This document shows, in pieces, positions 35,694 through 47,728 of a DNA stretch of 64,000 bases. Where the stretch lies: assembly GCA_029379385.1 (NCBI GenBank), contig CM055605.1:12249001-12313000 (forward strand), written 5' to 3'. The stretch's first letter is position 1, and every line of letters begins with the position of its first letter. The position numbers and the translations under genes are program-made. The notes under the pieces are model-generated. The model was not told the origin of the DNA, ran no database searches, and worked only from the letters and a program-made list of their open reading frames with translations. The stretch is from Quillaja saponaria. Its lineage: Eukaryota; Streptophyta; Magnoliopsida; Fabales; Quillajaceae.

Positions 35694-37454
35694 TTCTTTG
35701 GGGTGTTTCTATGTTATGCAGTGTAATATTTTTTAAAAGCTAAGTTATTATTTTTTTTTAAAATAAAAGGTTGTTAATGGAAAAACAATAGATATTGATT
35801 TGTTAAGTTCAAAATAAATATATGTTATCATACATATGGTTAAGAACATTTAAAAAAAAAAAATGGTTTCATTTTAATTTGTTTGTGATAAGTATTTTGA
35901 AAATTATTTAAGTAATTTCGAATTGAATTTTTAATTTTTCTATGTTCAAAAACAAATATTCGGCTATTTAATTGTAACGATTATTTAGATAATTTCAGTA
36001 GGTTTGATTTAATATTAAGTTTGTTAAAATTGAAAAAGATACAATGGTTTGAAATTTGGAGGATTCGGATAAAAACTTTTCAAGTTGCAGGGCTGGAGGT
36101 TGAAAGCAACCTCACTCTCTACTTCCCCAATCTTATGTGTAACGTGTGTAGTGCACACATAACCTTGGTTGACAAGTTCTTAGTAAAGTTATACTTGGCC
36201 TATACCAAGATGGTTTTAGCAAAGTGATTTTCGCCTCATACTAAGTGTCACATTTTAGAGAGTGTATCTCATGCTCTTATTATGAAAGTGCAGTGCACTT
36301 ACGAACTTAGGCTCAGTATTTTGGTATTTTGGATAAACCAATGGACTTGGCTAACAGAGATGAAAGACACTCATAGTCCATGAATGAGAAACAATTTCCA
36401 TCATAGAAGACACATAATTTCTAATCAAGTTATTGAATTTGAATTATGAGCTTCCTAAGATAGAGAGTGTATCTCGTTTTCCAACTATTGGCTCGTGAGC
36501 ATTGCTTGCACTTTGGCACTTATATAACTCAATTGTGTAAACAATGATTTCATTTGTGGCATTTGTGTTATCATGTTTCAAAGTTAAATTACTTCCTCTT
36601 ATTTTGAGTTTATATGATAGTACCCATGTAAGTAATAAAAATAAGCACCAAGATAGTGATCATGCTAATGATTTGCATTTCCTAAAAGCTTCATACCAAA
36701 ATGTATCTTGTCATTCAGATTGATTAGTATATATCTTGTTTCTCATTTAGAGTATATTTGAGCCATAACCATTATTGTGTGGACAGTAAAACAAGATGTG
36801 CATGTGCTTATTTCATGAATAATTTCATGGGCTCACATATATGAACACCCACATGGACTTGTACATAGTTGTCAATGAGGTTCTTATTGTTACAGACATA
36901 CATGTGATACTTAGACTTGAGACACCACAAATATCTTGTGTTGGCTCATCATACTTTGATATATTTAGACGGTTGGTTTAGACATGACATCCAAAAAAAG
37001 GTTTATTATTGGGTATGGTCATTTGGGCATGGAGCTACGCTAACATATTTGTCACTCTCAATACAAAGAGAGATGCTCTATGTGATCTAGCAAGATAGAC
37101 TCTAAAATCCTTGGCCATAGTAGTAGTAAAATTGAATAGCGATCTAACATTCGCTAAGCCATAGTTTAGATCGAGACACATGCATCAAATTAAATTATTA
37201 AGGTTTGATAGTCTTCGATACCCTATACTTGATCATGAGAATAGGATGGTTATGAAATTGAATTGCATTGTAAAAACTTTACTTGGGAAGGTTCTTCTAT
37301 ATGTATGGTTCTCAACAAAAATTATTTACTATACGAGTTTGTATGGCCCGTGACTAGATGATAACCATATCTTGTGGGACCATGAAGGTTTGCAGACCTT
37401 TATGTAGGAATTGTAAAGAGTTCTTGATAACTCTTGGAAACAGAATTATTTTAC
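35694..37454. other. Intergenic, nothing recognised
   Basis: No gene or domain was seen. Short phrases such as AGAGAGTGTATCTC occur twice (about 36257 and 36460), suggesting old repeat DNA. Confidence 0.4.
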
Positions 37455-38380
37455 ATTCTTTTACTTACATTATTTTAGCTGTATTCTAGAGTTTTAGTTA
37501 GTTTTTGCTTAGTTTTCAGTTAAATCTTAGTTGAAGTCTTTATCGTATTAGGATGATGAATCCTAGTTGATCTAAGCTTTGATTAGGTGTTTTATATGAG
37601 TTTTAGTTTATTCTAACTTAGTTGGTATGTCTTGAAGGTATAATACAAAGAGGAGTCTTATTGGAAGTTAAATTGGAGGTGAATTCGGGCTCAAAATAGC
37701 AAAATAGAATAGCATGTTGTTGCCAGAAGCACCTGCTTTGAGGTGCCATAAGATTCACGCTAAGAAGCTAAGGGAAGCGCTAGGGCACCAAAAAGCTGAG
37801 GCCACGGTGCCAAGCCTATTGTAGGGGTCCAAAACTCATCGATTTTCGAGGCCACGGTGCTGGGAAGCTGCAGCAGCGGCACCAGTGTAATTCTTAGTTT
37901 GAATTGAAGTGAAATTTAAGGTTTTGAAGCTTATAAAAGAAGGACTACCTTGAGGACTTGATATATACAATGATAGACAATTGGAGACACAATTAAGCTA
38001 AGATTTTCTAGAGAAAAGGAAGCCATCAAAAGTGCAAGAAGGCAAGAGGAGCTTGGATGTTAAAGATTGAAGACTGACAATTTATTGATTTTCTATTATT
38101 CTACTTTTTCTTTACTTTTCTTGTATTCTTCAATTGTCTATATTATTTTAGTTTATGTCTACACTAGTTAGCATGAACTAATTTATTTTCTAGTTTAATT
38201 TGTCATTAGTTAGATTTAGTTTAAATTAGATTTTTCTATCATAATTCGTTTGTTTGAATAAAATTAAGATTGTGTTAATTTTAATACTTAGCTAGATATT
38301 ACTGACAATTTCTCGTGGGAACGATACTCTATATTACTTGAGGACGATATATGCACTTGCGTTTGTTAAATCTTTATCAG
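37455..38380 (+). repeat. Dispersed LTR-like repeat, copy 3 (plus strand)
   Basis: The part from about 37985 to 38380 is the reverse complement of the repeats at 1370-2225 and 20585-21450. Shared boxes are GCAAGAAGGCAAGAGGAGCTTGG, split by me as GCAAGAAGGCAAG and AGGAGCTTGG, then GTGGGAACGATACTC, and GCACTTGCGT near the end. Upstream (37740-37900) a GC-rich part repeats GAGGCCACGGTGC twice. The whole looks like a 0.9-kb LTR or LTR end. Confidence 0.6.
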
Positions 38381-40159
38381 TTCTAATGAGTTAGAATGAT
38401 TTCTATTTCATATTTCAATTATAAAGTATTTTAATAATTGAATATGATCCAATACCAAGTAAGAACCAACCACTGTCATCTTATTGTAAAGCCTAGGGAG
38501 TTCGACGACTACTAGAAATATCTCACATTTAATTAATAAATACATGGATGTAAATACAATGGATGTAAATACCAAGTAAGAACCAACCACTCATATATTT
38601 TATGTATCAGTAAATACATGGATGTAATTAAATACAAATTTAATTAATACACTTTAGTATTTGGAATACTTAAATTAAATATGGTATTAATTAATAATAA
38701 TTAAATAGTTTATTTATTAGTCATGACATTTTAGTATTTGGAATACTAGGATAAAAATGTGATGTGATTGATAATATTAAAAAGGGTGTCTATATAATTA
38801 TCACAATTTAGTATTATGAATATTATAATTAATTATTTTATTTGGATATGCTAATTTAATCCTAGGTGGCAATAATATGTAAAAAAAGGATTTGATGAAT
38901 TGTTAAAGAATATTCCCTACAATGTGAACGTCTTGTTTTGATTTTCAAACTTTGAGAAACTTTGTAAGTAAAGAAGCAATTTGAGAGTGGCTCTATTTAA
39001 AGAGCTCTGACACATGGTGACCGGCCCCCCCTCAAAATCCTCAATTGCATTTTCTCTTATACACATACACATGCTAGGTTTTAAGCCCTTGCCTTGTACA
39101 CTAAAACTCATTTCTTATATCTCATAGAGAGCTTGAGGATTTCTTTTGAGTTTTGGGTGGATGATCTATCCTTAGGGCCTTCACACTTAGGAGCCTAAGA
39201 TTCACATATTTGGGCTTTAGGTGGATGATCCATCCTCATTTCGGTTTGAGCTTCATCTTGCTTTGTCCAACCATAGGTTGGAGTTGTAGTTCTTGTAAGC
39301 TTCTGGAGACAAAATTTGAAGGAGGAAAGCTCAATCTCTTAGTTTAAATTTTGGACTCAACAAAACAGTCTCAAAAAAATTAAATTCCTAGATATTCAAA
39401 GCCTAGAGAAAGATGAAATCTCTACGAGCCCGTAAAGATTGTCAGGTATAATTGGCCAAAAATATTGTTATTCCAATACACGAGTGGACTAAAACCTATA
39501 ATGATCAGAGCTATGCTTGTGAAGCAATGAAACACATTTCCAAAACATGAACTAATCATAGTTCATCATGTGTATGAATGTGTTAAGGTGCATGAAATTT
39601 TTAAAGATTGAGCTCTTTGAAAGAGCATTGACACACTTAGCATTTTTTACTTTTTCTTTGCACAAGTAACCACCTTAAACTTACCCAAATTGGCTTTTTT
39701 AAAATGTTTTGAAAATCTGAATCCATGGTCATGTAGCGCTATGTCTTAAATGAACACAAAATGTGCAAGATTTGGACATCATTTTCTATTGAAATGTCCG
39801 ACGTAAAATTGTTGCTACTGACAGTGATCAATAACATTATGGGAAGATTTTGGGTGACTGGATATTGTAATTTTATTTCGTTTTCTGGATTGTACTAGAA
39901 AGATGTAATTTATTATGCTAAGAATTCTGACCCCAAACTATTAATTTTGTATAGCTTGGTGAAGCTAAAAAACAAGTGATAGTATGCTGCCTGTCGAGCG
40001 ATATCATCTAGCTGGTCAGCCTGAGTGTATGTAGTACTTTTTAGGGTGATGCAAGGATTTTTTTTTTTTTTGGCCATATATTTTAAAAATTCATTAAAAT
40101 AATTATTCACATGATATTGGATTAAAATTATGAAAAATTGATTGTTTTGAATGAGTGAA
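38381..40159. other. Intergenic, short internal repeats
   Basis: No gene. ACCAAGTAAGAACCAACCACT occurs at about 38454 and 38571, and a TTTAGTATTTGGAATAC phrase at about 38652 and 38731, so short duplicated segments are present. The rest shows nothing recognisable. Confidence 0.45.
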
Positions 40160-40937
40160 AGCTTGATGAGTGAAAGCTTCGTTCTTGTTTTTATTTTTGG
40201 TTTTTATGTCATTAGAGGCACAAGAGACTTTTTATATCTAATCATTCAACCGATTCCCCTTGTCATTGTAGGTGGTCCAAAAGAACATGTGTTAGCATCA
40301 GTGAATTCTTAATATGAGAGTGAGGTGCATTCTTCATTATGTGTAAAGTATTACACATAGTCTGATTACTAACTGTAAAGTATAAAAGATTTGTCTTTAC
40401 ATGCACAAAAGTGCAAAGAATAACGACTTTGAAAGATCAGTTTTGAAGTTTATCTACTGGAATAGTTTTTGATAGATCAGTTGTTTTGATTTCATCTCTC
40501 AAGTTTTTAACTCTTTAGAGTTCAGCCCTTGAGACTTCAGCTCTTAAGTCATGAGGTCTCAATTTTTCAGCCCTTGATTCTTCAGCTATTGAGAAAACAT
40601 CATCTTTCATAACTCAACAATTAAGAAATGAAATGATATGTTTTGATATATTCAGTGTAGCTCTTAGTGATAAGCTCTTGTCTTAAGAAGTATATGTTCG
40701 TTAATAAAACAGTGTGTTTGGAGCAAACAACTCTTGAAGTTTTCAGCTTTTAATATATTAGCTCTTCTTACTTTAGCTCCCGACAGTTGCTATTCAATTG
40801 TTAGAGAAATTTTGCATTTTATCATTATGCAGGAAAGATGTTCAGCTCTTCAAAGTTGAAGTGAAAATATTATTTACTTGAAATGCTGTTGTTTAACTTT
40901 GAATAAACAGTTGGTTGAAGGAGCACATATTTGAACA
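40160..40937 (-). repeat. 3' LTR (truncated) of the minus-strand copia element
   Basis: Collinear with 48285-48991. Shared phrases are GTGAAAGCTTCGTTC, GTGTAGCTCTT-GTGATA, AACAACTCTTGAAGTTTTCA and TTTACTTGAAA-CGCTGT. The copy begins at a small duplication of GAGTGAAAGCTT; its outer part is missing. Confidence 0.75.
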
Positions 40938-42650
40938 TTTCTTTAAATACCGTATTTGCTTCACAGTCCTTAACAAATAGTAAGATTTTATTCATGAGTT
41001 CCATTTCATTCCTAATGTCATTAGAGTAAGGGGGAAGACAATCATTTTTTAGGTTAAAAGCAGTGATGTTAAAAGCAGCTTGATTAGTTGTGGGAGCTAA
41101 AGGAGAAAGAGTTAGAGCTTGAAGATGACCTGGAGCTAGAGCAAGAGTTGCAGCATGGGCCTTTTCACTATAAGTTTAGGGAGGATCATCAGTGGTTTCA
41201 CTATTGGCCTAACTTTAGTCAACCTTCTGAACATAACCCTTAGAACTTTGCAGGACAAAAATTCAAATGTAGAGCGCTTGGCTTCAATGCCACTCTTAAA
41301 TTCCACTCCAAAGTGCTTTGGAGAGTTGTCTTAAGTAGCAGATCGACGTATTTTTTCTCTTGGTGCTATCAAGCATCTTGGTGATAATGATGTTAGAGAA
41401 GTTGATATTCATTTGCTTAATTAGCCCACATATGATGAATAGCTCGTTAGCAAAGACTGTAGTAGAGCTGCTTGCTTTGGAAACTATGATGTTTGTGATG
41501 AATGGATACGACATCCTTTTTTCCATCTTGAAGGCTTTACTATCATGAATACTTTGATCAACAAGACAACCCAGATCCCTTAAGCTTGTGGACTCAGCCT
41601 CATATTCTTGTCCAGTAAACAGTATCTAAAAGAGCTTATGCAAAACATTTTTAGGGATTCTAACTATTTTTCCCAAGACTAGGCTTTTCATCCCATTCTC
41701 AACTTCCACCAAATTTATAAAAGTAAAAAATAAAAAATAAAAAACAAATATTCAAGGTTAGGGTACACCATGTTCTTATAGTTGAGAAAAGTTGTAATAC
41801 CTTGCAAATCAAAGTTGATAGAGGGTTTGTCCTTGAAATAGAAGTAGAAGACCATGTGAATAAAACTTCTAGAAGGAATCACCTGACTCTTTTTTAGCAT
41901 CTTACATTAGTAGTCTCATTGGGCTTCTGAGTAATGCCTCAATGAACTGAATTCAATAGGAGTAAAAATACTTTGGTATTTCTTTTGTTTCTTTGTAGAT
42001 AAAGATAAAGTACTAGAAATAAAAGATCTTTTGGGTGCCATTGGGATGAAGATTGCTGAGAAAATTTGCTTCAAAGAATGTACAGAAGCCAATTGAGCTT
42101 TTGTATAAAATATGATTTTTCTCAAAGTCATTAGCATAAGAGAAACCCTTGAGTTTTAACCAAGTTGATTCTACCATGCTAGAGTCCCTACTAATATGAT
42201 GCAGAGTGCTACTGTTTTTGGAGGTTAAAATGGTTATGGTACAATCTATATGTAATTAATCAAGTTTTAAATTTTAAAATGGTTGATATGCATCAATTAT
42301 TGAGCTATACTTGGAGTGCAACTAAGTTAATCCACTACTCCTAAATTGGTAAAGTAAAAGAGAGAAAAGATGTCCATCTATCATAACTATTAGCTAAAAG
42401 TTTTGTGTCCAGCCACTGACATGGATTACTAAAGGCATGCTTATTGTCACGTGATAGCTCAAGCCTTGCAATTGTTGGATTGTACAACTATTTGCCTTTT
42501 GGAGCAGCTGCTGCTTTTCTTTGCAGCTCTGACTTTTTCTGCGACTTTCTAAGCTTTTCTTCAGCTTTCAACAATTTTCAACTTAACTCAACTAAGTCTT
42601 AAACTCCACTTGATTTTACTATACTAATCTCAAGTTTAGGTAAAGGAGGA
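40938..42650 (-). other. 3' internal region of the copia element
   Basis: On the minus strand there is an open stretch around 42137-41916 with MAPKRSFISSTLSLSTKKQK, resembling the start of the uncharacterised extra ORF found in some plant LTR elements. Minus-strand continuation to about 41300 has stops. No RNase H motif was recognised. Function not assigned. Confidence 0.35.
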
Positions 42651-42654
42651 GGGT

Positions 42655-43600
42655 TGCAACAGTTGGTGGCCAACATAAAACTAGTTAAACCTTATGAAAT
42701 GAATCCTACCAAACAATTTTCCTTTAGAAAATCTCATACATTAAAAGGGGCTAACAATAACAGTTCAAACAATGAGATTTGCATAAGGATTCTTTAGTAA
42801 CTCCAAAGATTATATCATCGACATAAATTGAGAAATTAGCATATGACGTTTTTTATGCATGATAAATAAAGTTGTATTAACTTTTTCTCTTTGAAATCCA
42901 CTTTTAAGAATTAGCTAAGTCTTTCTTACTAAGCACTAGGTTCTTGTTCTAAACCATATAAAACATTTTTCAATTTGAAAATATGGTCATGATAGTCAAG
43001 ATTTAAAACTAGGAGGTTGTTCAACATAAATTTGCTCACTAATAAAACCATATAACAAGGAACATTTGACATCCATTTGGAAAAGACTAAGTTCTTGAAA
43101 GATGTAAATGCAAGCAATAATCTTATGACTTCAATTCTAGCAACAAGCGCAAATGTTTCATCATAGTCAATACATTCTTCTTGAATATGGCCTTGAGATA
43201 CAAACCTTGCGTTGTTTTTTTTTTTTTTTTATCACAATACCAGATTCATCCATCTTGTTCCTAAAGACCCATTTTCTTTCAATCATTTGCTGGAACAAGC
43301 TCTCATACTTCAATTCTTTTAAATTGTGTGCTCTTCCTGCATTGCCTGAATCCATGAGTCCTCCTCATGTTGAACATCCTGAAAGTTCTTTCACTCGAAT
43401 TATGAAAGAAATTCTTGAAAAGAACATTAAGAATGGAGTTTTGATTTAGTTGACACTCATTGAGATGAATCACTAATGAATTGCTCTATAGGATGGTTCC
43501 TTACATACTTCCAGTTCTTTGGAAGATTGTGAACTTTGGCTAGAGGATCAACTGTCTGTCCAATTTGAGCAACAACAAAAGTATCAACTAGAGCTATTTC
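42655..43600 (-). pseudogene. Copia reverse transcriptase remnant
   Basis: From high to low coordinates the minus strand encodes LPKNWKYVRNHPIEQFI (about 43520-43470, the linker before RT), ERKWVFRNKMDESGIVIKKK (about 43290-43220, RT start), then FKNLVFSKW and HDHIFKLKNVLYGLEQEPSA (ending near 42929), the conserved YKLKKALYGLKQAPRAWY region. Several frames are used and stops intervene. The catalytic YxDD region was not found. Confidence 0.8.
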
Positions 43601-43756
43601 TATTTTAGTCCAATCTACAACTAGATGATCATTTTAGAATTATGCGCCATTTTGTTAATATTCATCCTTTCTCCATCGACTATGCATTTCGATATGATCT
43701 TAGGCCCTGGCTCACCCTTTATTGATGAACCTTGTAAAGAAACCCTTAGATTTATA

Positions 43757-43843
43757 CAAAAGAAATCCATTATAGACACTAATATAATTAGATATGCTCT
43801 TCATAGACAAACTTGGAATTTGAAATCTCAAGTAAAATCAAGT
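43757..43843 (+). pseudogene. ycf2: ycf2 fragment (plastid origin)
   Basis: The plus-strand frame encodes [20 protein letters not shown] followed by NLKSQVKS. This matches the well-known Ycf2 stretch [26 protein letters not shown] with a few changes. Only about 29 codons are recognisable; the similarity stops at both ends. Confidence 0.8.
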
Positions 43844-44650
43844 CAAACACTAAAGAAATCTATCAAACATGTGGAATCACATCTTTAACAAAAGACACAG
43901 TCCTCTGTAGAAGCGATTTAGCTTTACATCCATCCCAGGGTATCAAATCTATAGCCGACTGTAATTATTTAATAGTTCAAGTACAATGGATATAGTTAGT
44001 GCGTAATCAAAATATGGTTTTTAGGGAGAACCAGTTTTTCACTCAGTTCATGAGCTAAGGTCTTATGTTGATATAAAAAGGGGATCTTTTATTACAATAG
44101 AAGTAGAAGTGATGCCGATTATTAAAAACTTGAAATCGAATAGTAACATCTGGCTATTCAAGGAGATGACTTATCCTTATTCATTATAATAAACAAACGT
44201 TCAAATTTATTTCATAACTATATTTACTATTTTATAGCTATCGCAAAATATGTATAGCATGATAGTTTGACTCTCACATTCAGTTTTGAATTAGAGATGT
44301 TCTCAAAATTATAAATCAACATCAACTATAATCTCTAGCCTTCCAAGCTAACAATGTAGGTTCCCACACGATCTTCTTTGAGAGATAGGAGCATTTGGTG
44401 ATCAAATTCCCCATAACTCTTAAGATGATTAACTTTACAAGAAACTTCTAAAGATTGTTGAAATGTCAATGCTTTATTCTTCTGAAAGTGGGAGAAAAGA
44501 TAAAATTACAAAATGGATTAAGTTATTAATCAAAATGAAAGTTTGAAACTCGTTTAATTAATTAACCTCTTTTCTACAAAAGAAAAAAAAAATTAATAAC
44601 AATAATAAATAAATAAATAAATAAAGTCTACCATAATCCGCATATATTTT

Positions 44651-44807
44651 TGGATCTTATCAACATCCATGAATGATAAATCATAGATTGAACTGTCAAA
44701 TCGGAAAAATTAATAGCTCTCTGTATCGGCTAAGTTCATAAGTTGGAGATAAGCAGACTTGAACCATAGACATTCTCCACAAAGTAAACCACCACTTCTC
44801 AGGCCCC
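44651..44807 (-). pseudogene. trnA-UGC: trnA-UGC 3' end and rrn23 spacer fragment (plastid origin)
   Basis: On the minus strand the order is end of the trnA intron (GGGGCCTGAGAAGTGGTGGTT), the 3' exon with a decayed T-arm (GGTTCAAGTCTGCTTATCTC, ending near 44744), then the conserved spacer (GAACTTAGCCGATAC, then ATGATTTATCATTCATGGA, then GTTGATAAGATC). The 5' exon is absent and the T-arm is mutated, so this is not a functional tRNA gene. Confidence 0.8.
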
Positions 44808-44990
44808 TAATAACTTCCCAAACATACCCAAACTAGCTGTCGCCCTACTAGTAGTAAGTGATGTAAGGATTGATACATAGAACAACTTTTATTTGATTGA
44901 TAATCATATAAAGTGAAAGATATTTTAGGCCATTTGGATTAAACTACAAAAGACTCATCATAGCTGCTCAAGGTTTCAAGAATCAACTAA
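44808..44990 (-). pseudogene. accD: accD fragment (plastid origin)
   Basis: The minus strand reads as a mutated stretch of the carboxyltransferase beta subunit AccD: QMA-NI-F--YDYQSNK-LFYVSILTS followed by RATASLGMFGKLL, corresponding to the conserved TTGGVTASFGMLGD region. In-frame stops are present. It directly abuts the trnA fragment at about 44808. Confidence 0.8.
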
Positions 44991-45535
44991 CTGAAAAGTC
45001 CACACCGAAATGCTATTGGATCAAATGACAAAGAGATTGTTAAGAAAAGTTGACTTTTCCTAGATAAAATGAAAATTAGATTCATGTAACAAGAGAGAGG
45101 CTTCTTTGGAAGGATCATTCTTTTCGTCAAACGGAATGAATATAGATAGAATCAAAGCAAGATCATTTTTTTTAGGCAATGAGGATACTTTAAGCATCTC
45201 ATTAGTTATGTATGAACATTCCTACAAAAATATTTTATGGCTATTCTACTTGCTTTTAGAAACTTGAGTAGACCGTTCGTTTTACTAACAGCTAATTCCT
45301 ATTAACCTACCAACAGGCATAAATAAAAATCTCCATACCCGATCTAAGTCTATGATACATGAATGGAAGGCCAAATGTGTACGAGAAAGTAAAGTAGAGC
45401 AATCGAAGCATGTCCAAAAGTAAACCAATCCCTTGGATTGCTTATGGGTAGAAATGGGTAGCTTAGATTTCATTATATAGTTGACCCTTTACTAGAATAA
45501 GAAGTCGAGTAGATCCATACTGAGTCCAACAATTT

Positions 45536-46200
45536 ACATAATTCAAAGGCGTGAAAGTATCCAGTGCTTGGCTTTCTTCATTTACATAATTCATAGGTTG
45601 TTTTTCTCAACATTAATCTGACAAGAGCTCTATTTCGAATGTAGCATACTATGTTGACTACTTCTACCCAAAAGTAGAGTGGCAGTGAATTTTCACAAAG
45701 CATTGTTTTGGCGATCTCTTGCAAGCTTCTGTTCTTTGTTTCTACAACTCCATTTCAATGAGGAGTTGTTAGAGTATAAAAGTAATGTTCACTTCCATTC
45801 TCTTTACAAAAACCACATAAATTAGAATTTTCAAATTCTTTTCTATAATCATTTCTGATTTTTGAAATTCAAAGAAATTTTTCGTTTTGAACAAGTTTGC
45901 AAAAACTTTTGAAAGCAATGAATACATGGTTTTTACTGGAAATTAAGAAAATCCATGGAAATCTAAATTATCATCAATGATGATAAATGCATACTTGGTA
46001 CCTCCAAGACTTATAGTTTGTGTAGGGTCAAGCAAATTGATATGTAACAGTTTTGGTAAACTTGAGGTATGAACATAGTTTTTTACTTTTTAAAGAGGTT
46101 CTAAATTGATTTCCAAGTTGGAAGAGATCATAAAGCTTTCAGCAGAAAATTATATCTTAGGCATGTTTGAAACTAGTCTTTTGATTGGCAGTTTAGAGAA
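45536..46200 (-). pseudogene. Copia integrase remnant
   Basis: The minus strand contains a TPH-NGVVETKNRSLQEIAKTM block (about 45770-45700, the catalytic-core end, usually TPQQNGVVERKNRT), LPLYFWVEVVNIVCYIRNRAL (about 45680-45630) and KTTYELCK-RKPS, then YFHAF (about 45550), after which the copia similarity stops at the plastid insertion. Frames are broken. Confidence 0.8.
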
Positions 46201-46600
46201 GATGCTCATGATAGCATGTCCCAATCTAGTTGTGCCATGCAAGGTAGTAAAACTTAAATTCTTTGAACATTGTATTTAAAAGAACAACATAAATGTTGTT
46301 GTGCCATGCAAGGTAGTAAAACTTAAATTCTTTGAACATTGTATTTAAAAGAACAACATAAATGTTGTTTCTTCTATTCCTCACAAACTTCAGTTTGTTA
46401 TTCGAGGATAAAAAGTACAACTATGACCTTTTTCACACAATTGTCTAGTATTAAGAAAATCATGTTTGAGACCATTGACAAAAAGCACTTGTTCCATAGA
46501 ACTAGTTTCATTGCCAATGTGACCTATTCCTTCAATCCTTCTTTTAATCTTGTCTCCAAAGGTGACAAACTCAATGTTATTTGATTTCAAGGTTAAGAAG
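46201..46600 (-). pseudogene. Copia gag-pre-integrase remnant
   Basis: Minus-strand frame 46590-46390 has VTFGDKIKRRIEGIGHIGNE and QVLFVNGLKHDFLNTRQLCEKG. This matches the plant copia pattern VTFGD-KGKI-GIG-IG followed by LLVDGLKHNLLSISQLCDKG. The next frame continues with RNRRNNIYVVLL, as expected before the integrase zinc finger. It contains a 69-base perfect tandem duplication. Confidence 0.82.
46231..46368. repeat. Perfect 69-bp tandem duplication
   Basis: 46231-46299 and 46300-46368 are identical. Each begins TGTGCCATGCAAGG and ends ATAAATGTTGT. 69 bases is 23 codons, so the minus-strand frame is preserved through both copies. Perfect identity inside a decayed element implies a late event. 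Confidence 0.92.
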
Positions 46601-47714
46601 CAAATAGGTCATTCTTTCTTCTTAGTATTTATATCTATCTGTTCAATGTTACGTCTTTCCTTTTTGAATGGTGGCTTTTTTAGGAACTATTTTCAGAAAT
46701 CTTTTGAATATTCTAGAATACCTATGTCCTCATCTTTCTCAGAAGATTTATAGCTTGATTCACTTTCTTTTTCATAAACAAATTTAAAATCAATCGCTTT
46801 TCTTATTTGGGTTCTATTTTCAATTTCGTCTTCATGTTTCTCTTGCATCTCATAAATATCAGGAGACTCAAGTTGTTCATCAAGAGTGAGAACTTCCAAG
46901 TTCTTATGTCTTTTTAACTTTTTGGCCAGCTTTTGGGTAAACAACCAAACATTTTTACCATAATCTCTTCAATGGTGTATGTTTCTCCAAGCCCTTTCAG
47001 AGCATTTATGATATTTGTGAACTTGGAAACTATTTCAGAGATAGTCATCAAATTTCATCTTAAATATTTCATAATTATGTACAAACATGTTGATATTGGA
47101 TTTCTTTACTTATGTTGTGCCTTCGTGTGTGATATGAACTTTTTTTTTTCTTTTCTTTTTTTTCCATATTTCAAATTCAAATTCATACCTAGAGCATCTA
47201 TTGAATTCATTAAAATCTAAAACACAATATAACAAATTATTGGCTTTCACATTTGTTTTTACTCTAACCTTGTCAATGTCAACCCATTTACCGCTTTCCT
47301 TAGGAGTGGTGGTTCAAGTGATTCTAAGAATATGATATTTTTGAAAAGTATTTTAGATGTCTTAATCAATTGCTTGGACAAATACACTCATTTGGATTTT
47401 CTAATAGTTAAAGTATATTACGGCCCATGATTAATGACAAAATGATTTATTCTTGATTATTGTACTTAATTTTATACTAGGCTAGGTTCCATATGCTAGG
47501 TTAATTTATACAGCCTATATATGCAGGCTTTCTTTATGTACTCAAATCATCTCATTCTCATATAATACAAAATCATTATTATATTCAAGTTGATATACAA
47601 CTGAGCATGGGAGATCTAGTAGAAAATTGTCCTCACCAAGGAATCAGTTATTGTTTGCCATTTGAAAAGACTTTTATACGAATTTTTTAAAAATTTTAAA
47701 AATATAGTCAGTGA
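46601..47714 (-). pseudogene. Copia gag region remnant
   Basis: This lies between the primer site and the gag-pre-integrase part. The minus-strand frame 46944-46693 is rich in Lys and Glu (QKLAKKLKRHKNLEVLTLDE), consistent with the linker downstream of a copia capsid. The capsid part itself (46950-47700) is too decayed to read. No CCHC knuckle was identified. Confidence 0.5.
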
Positions 47715-47726
47715 GCTCTGATACCA
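47715..47726 (-). other. Primer-binding site of the copia element
   Basis: The minus strand reads TGGTATCAGAGC, an exact match to the initiator tRNA-Met primer site, two bases after the LTR end at 47729. Confidence 0.92.
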
Positions 47727-47728
47727 AA

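Larger units (their letters stand above)
43640..45535. other. Plastid-derived insertion (NUPT), mosaic
   Basis: Between the integrase and RT parts of the copia element lies sequence unlike copia. Three pieces are recognisable as plastid: ycf2 (plus), the end of trnA-UGC with the spacer before rrn23 (minus), and accD (minus). In plastid genomes accD is in the large single-copy region, while ycf2 and trnA/rrn23 are in the inverted repeat and not adjacent, so the pieces were rearranged. All have many substitutions and stops, indicating an old transfer. The remaining parts (about 43880-44640 and 45000-45535) look organellar but were not assigned. Confidence 0.75.

Noticed and set aside
36021..36227. 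68-codon open frame
   Set aside because: No domain, no codon bias, and surrounded by repeat-like sequence.
44742..44790. Possible tRNA-Ala gene
   Set aside because: Only the 3' half with a mutated T-arm is present, within plastid-derived sequence; no 5' exon.
46226..46420. Repeat-containing small protein with two identical 23-residue units
   Set aside because: The frame is part of the copia gag-pre-integrase remnant that carries the 69-bp duplication.
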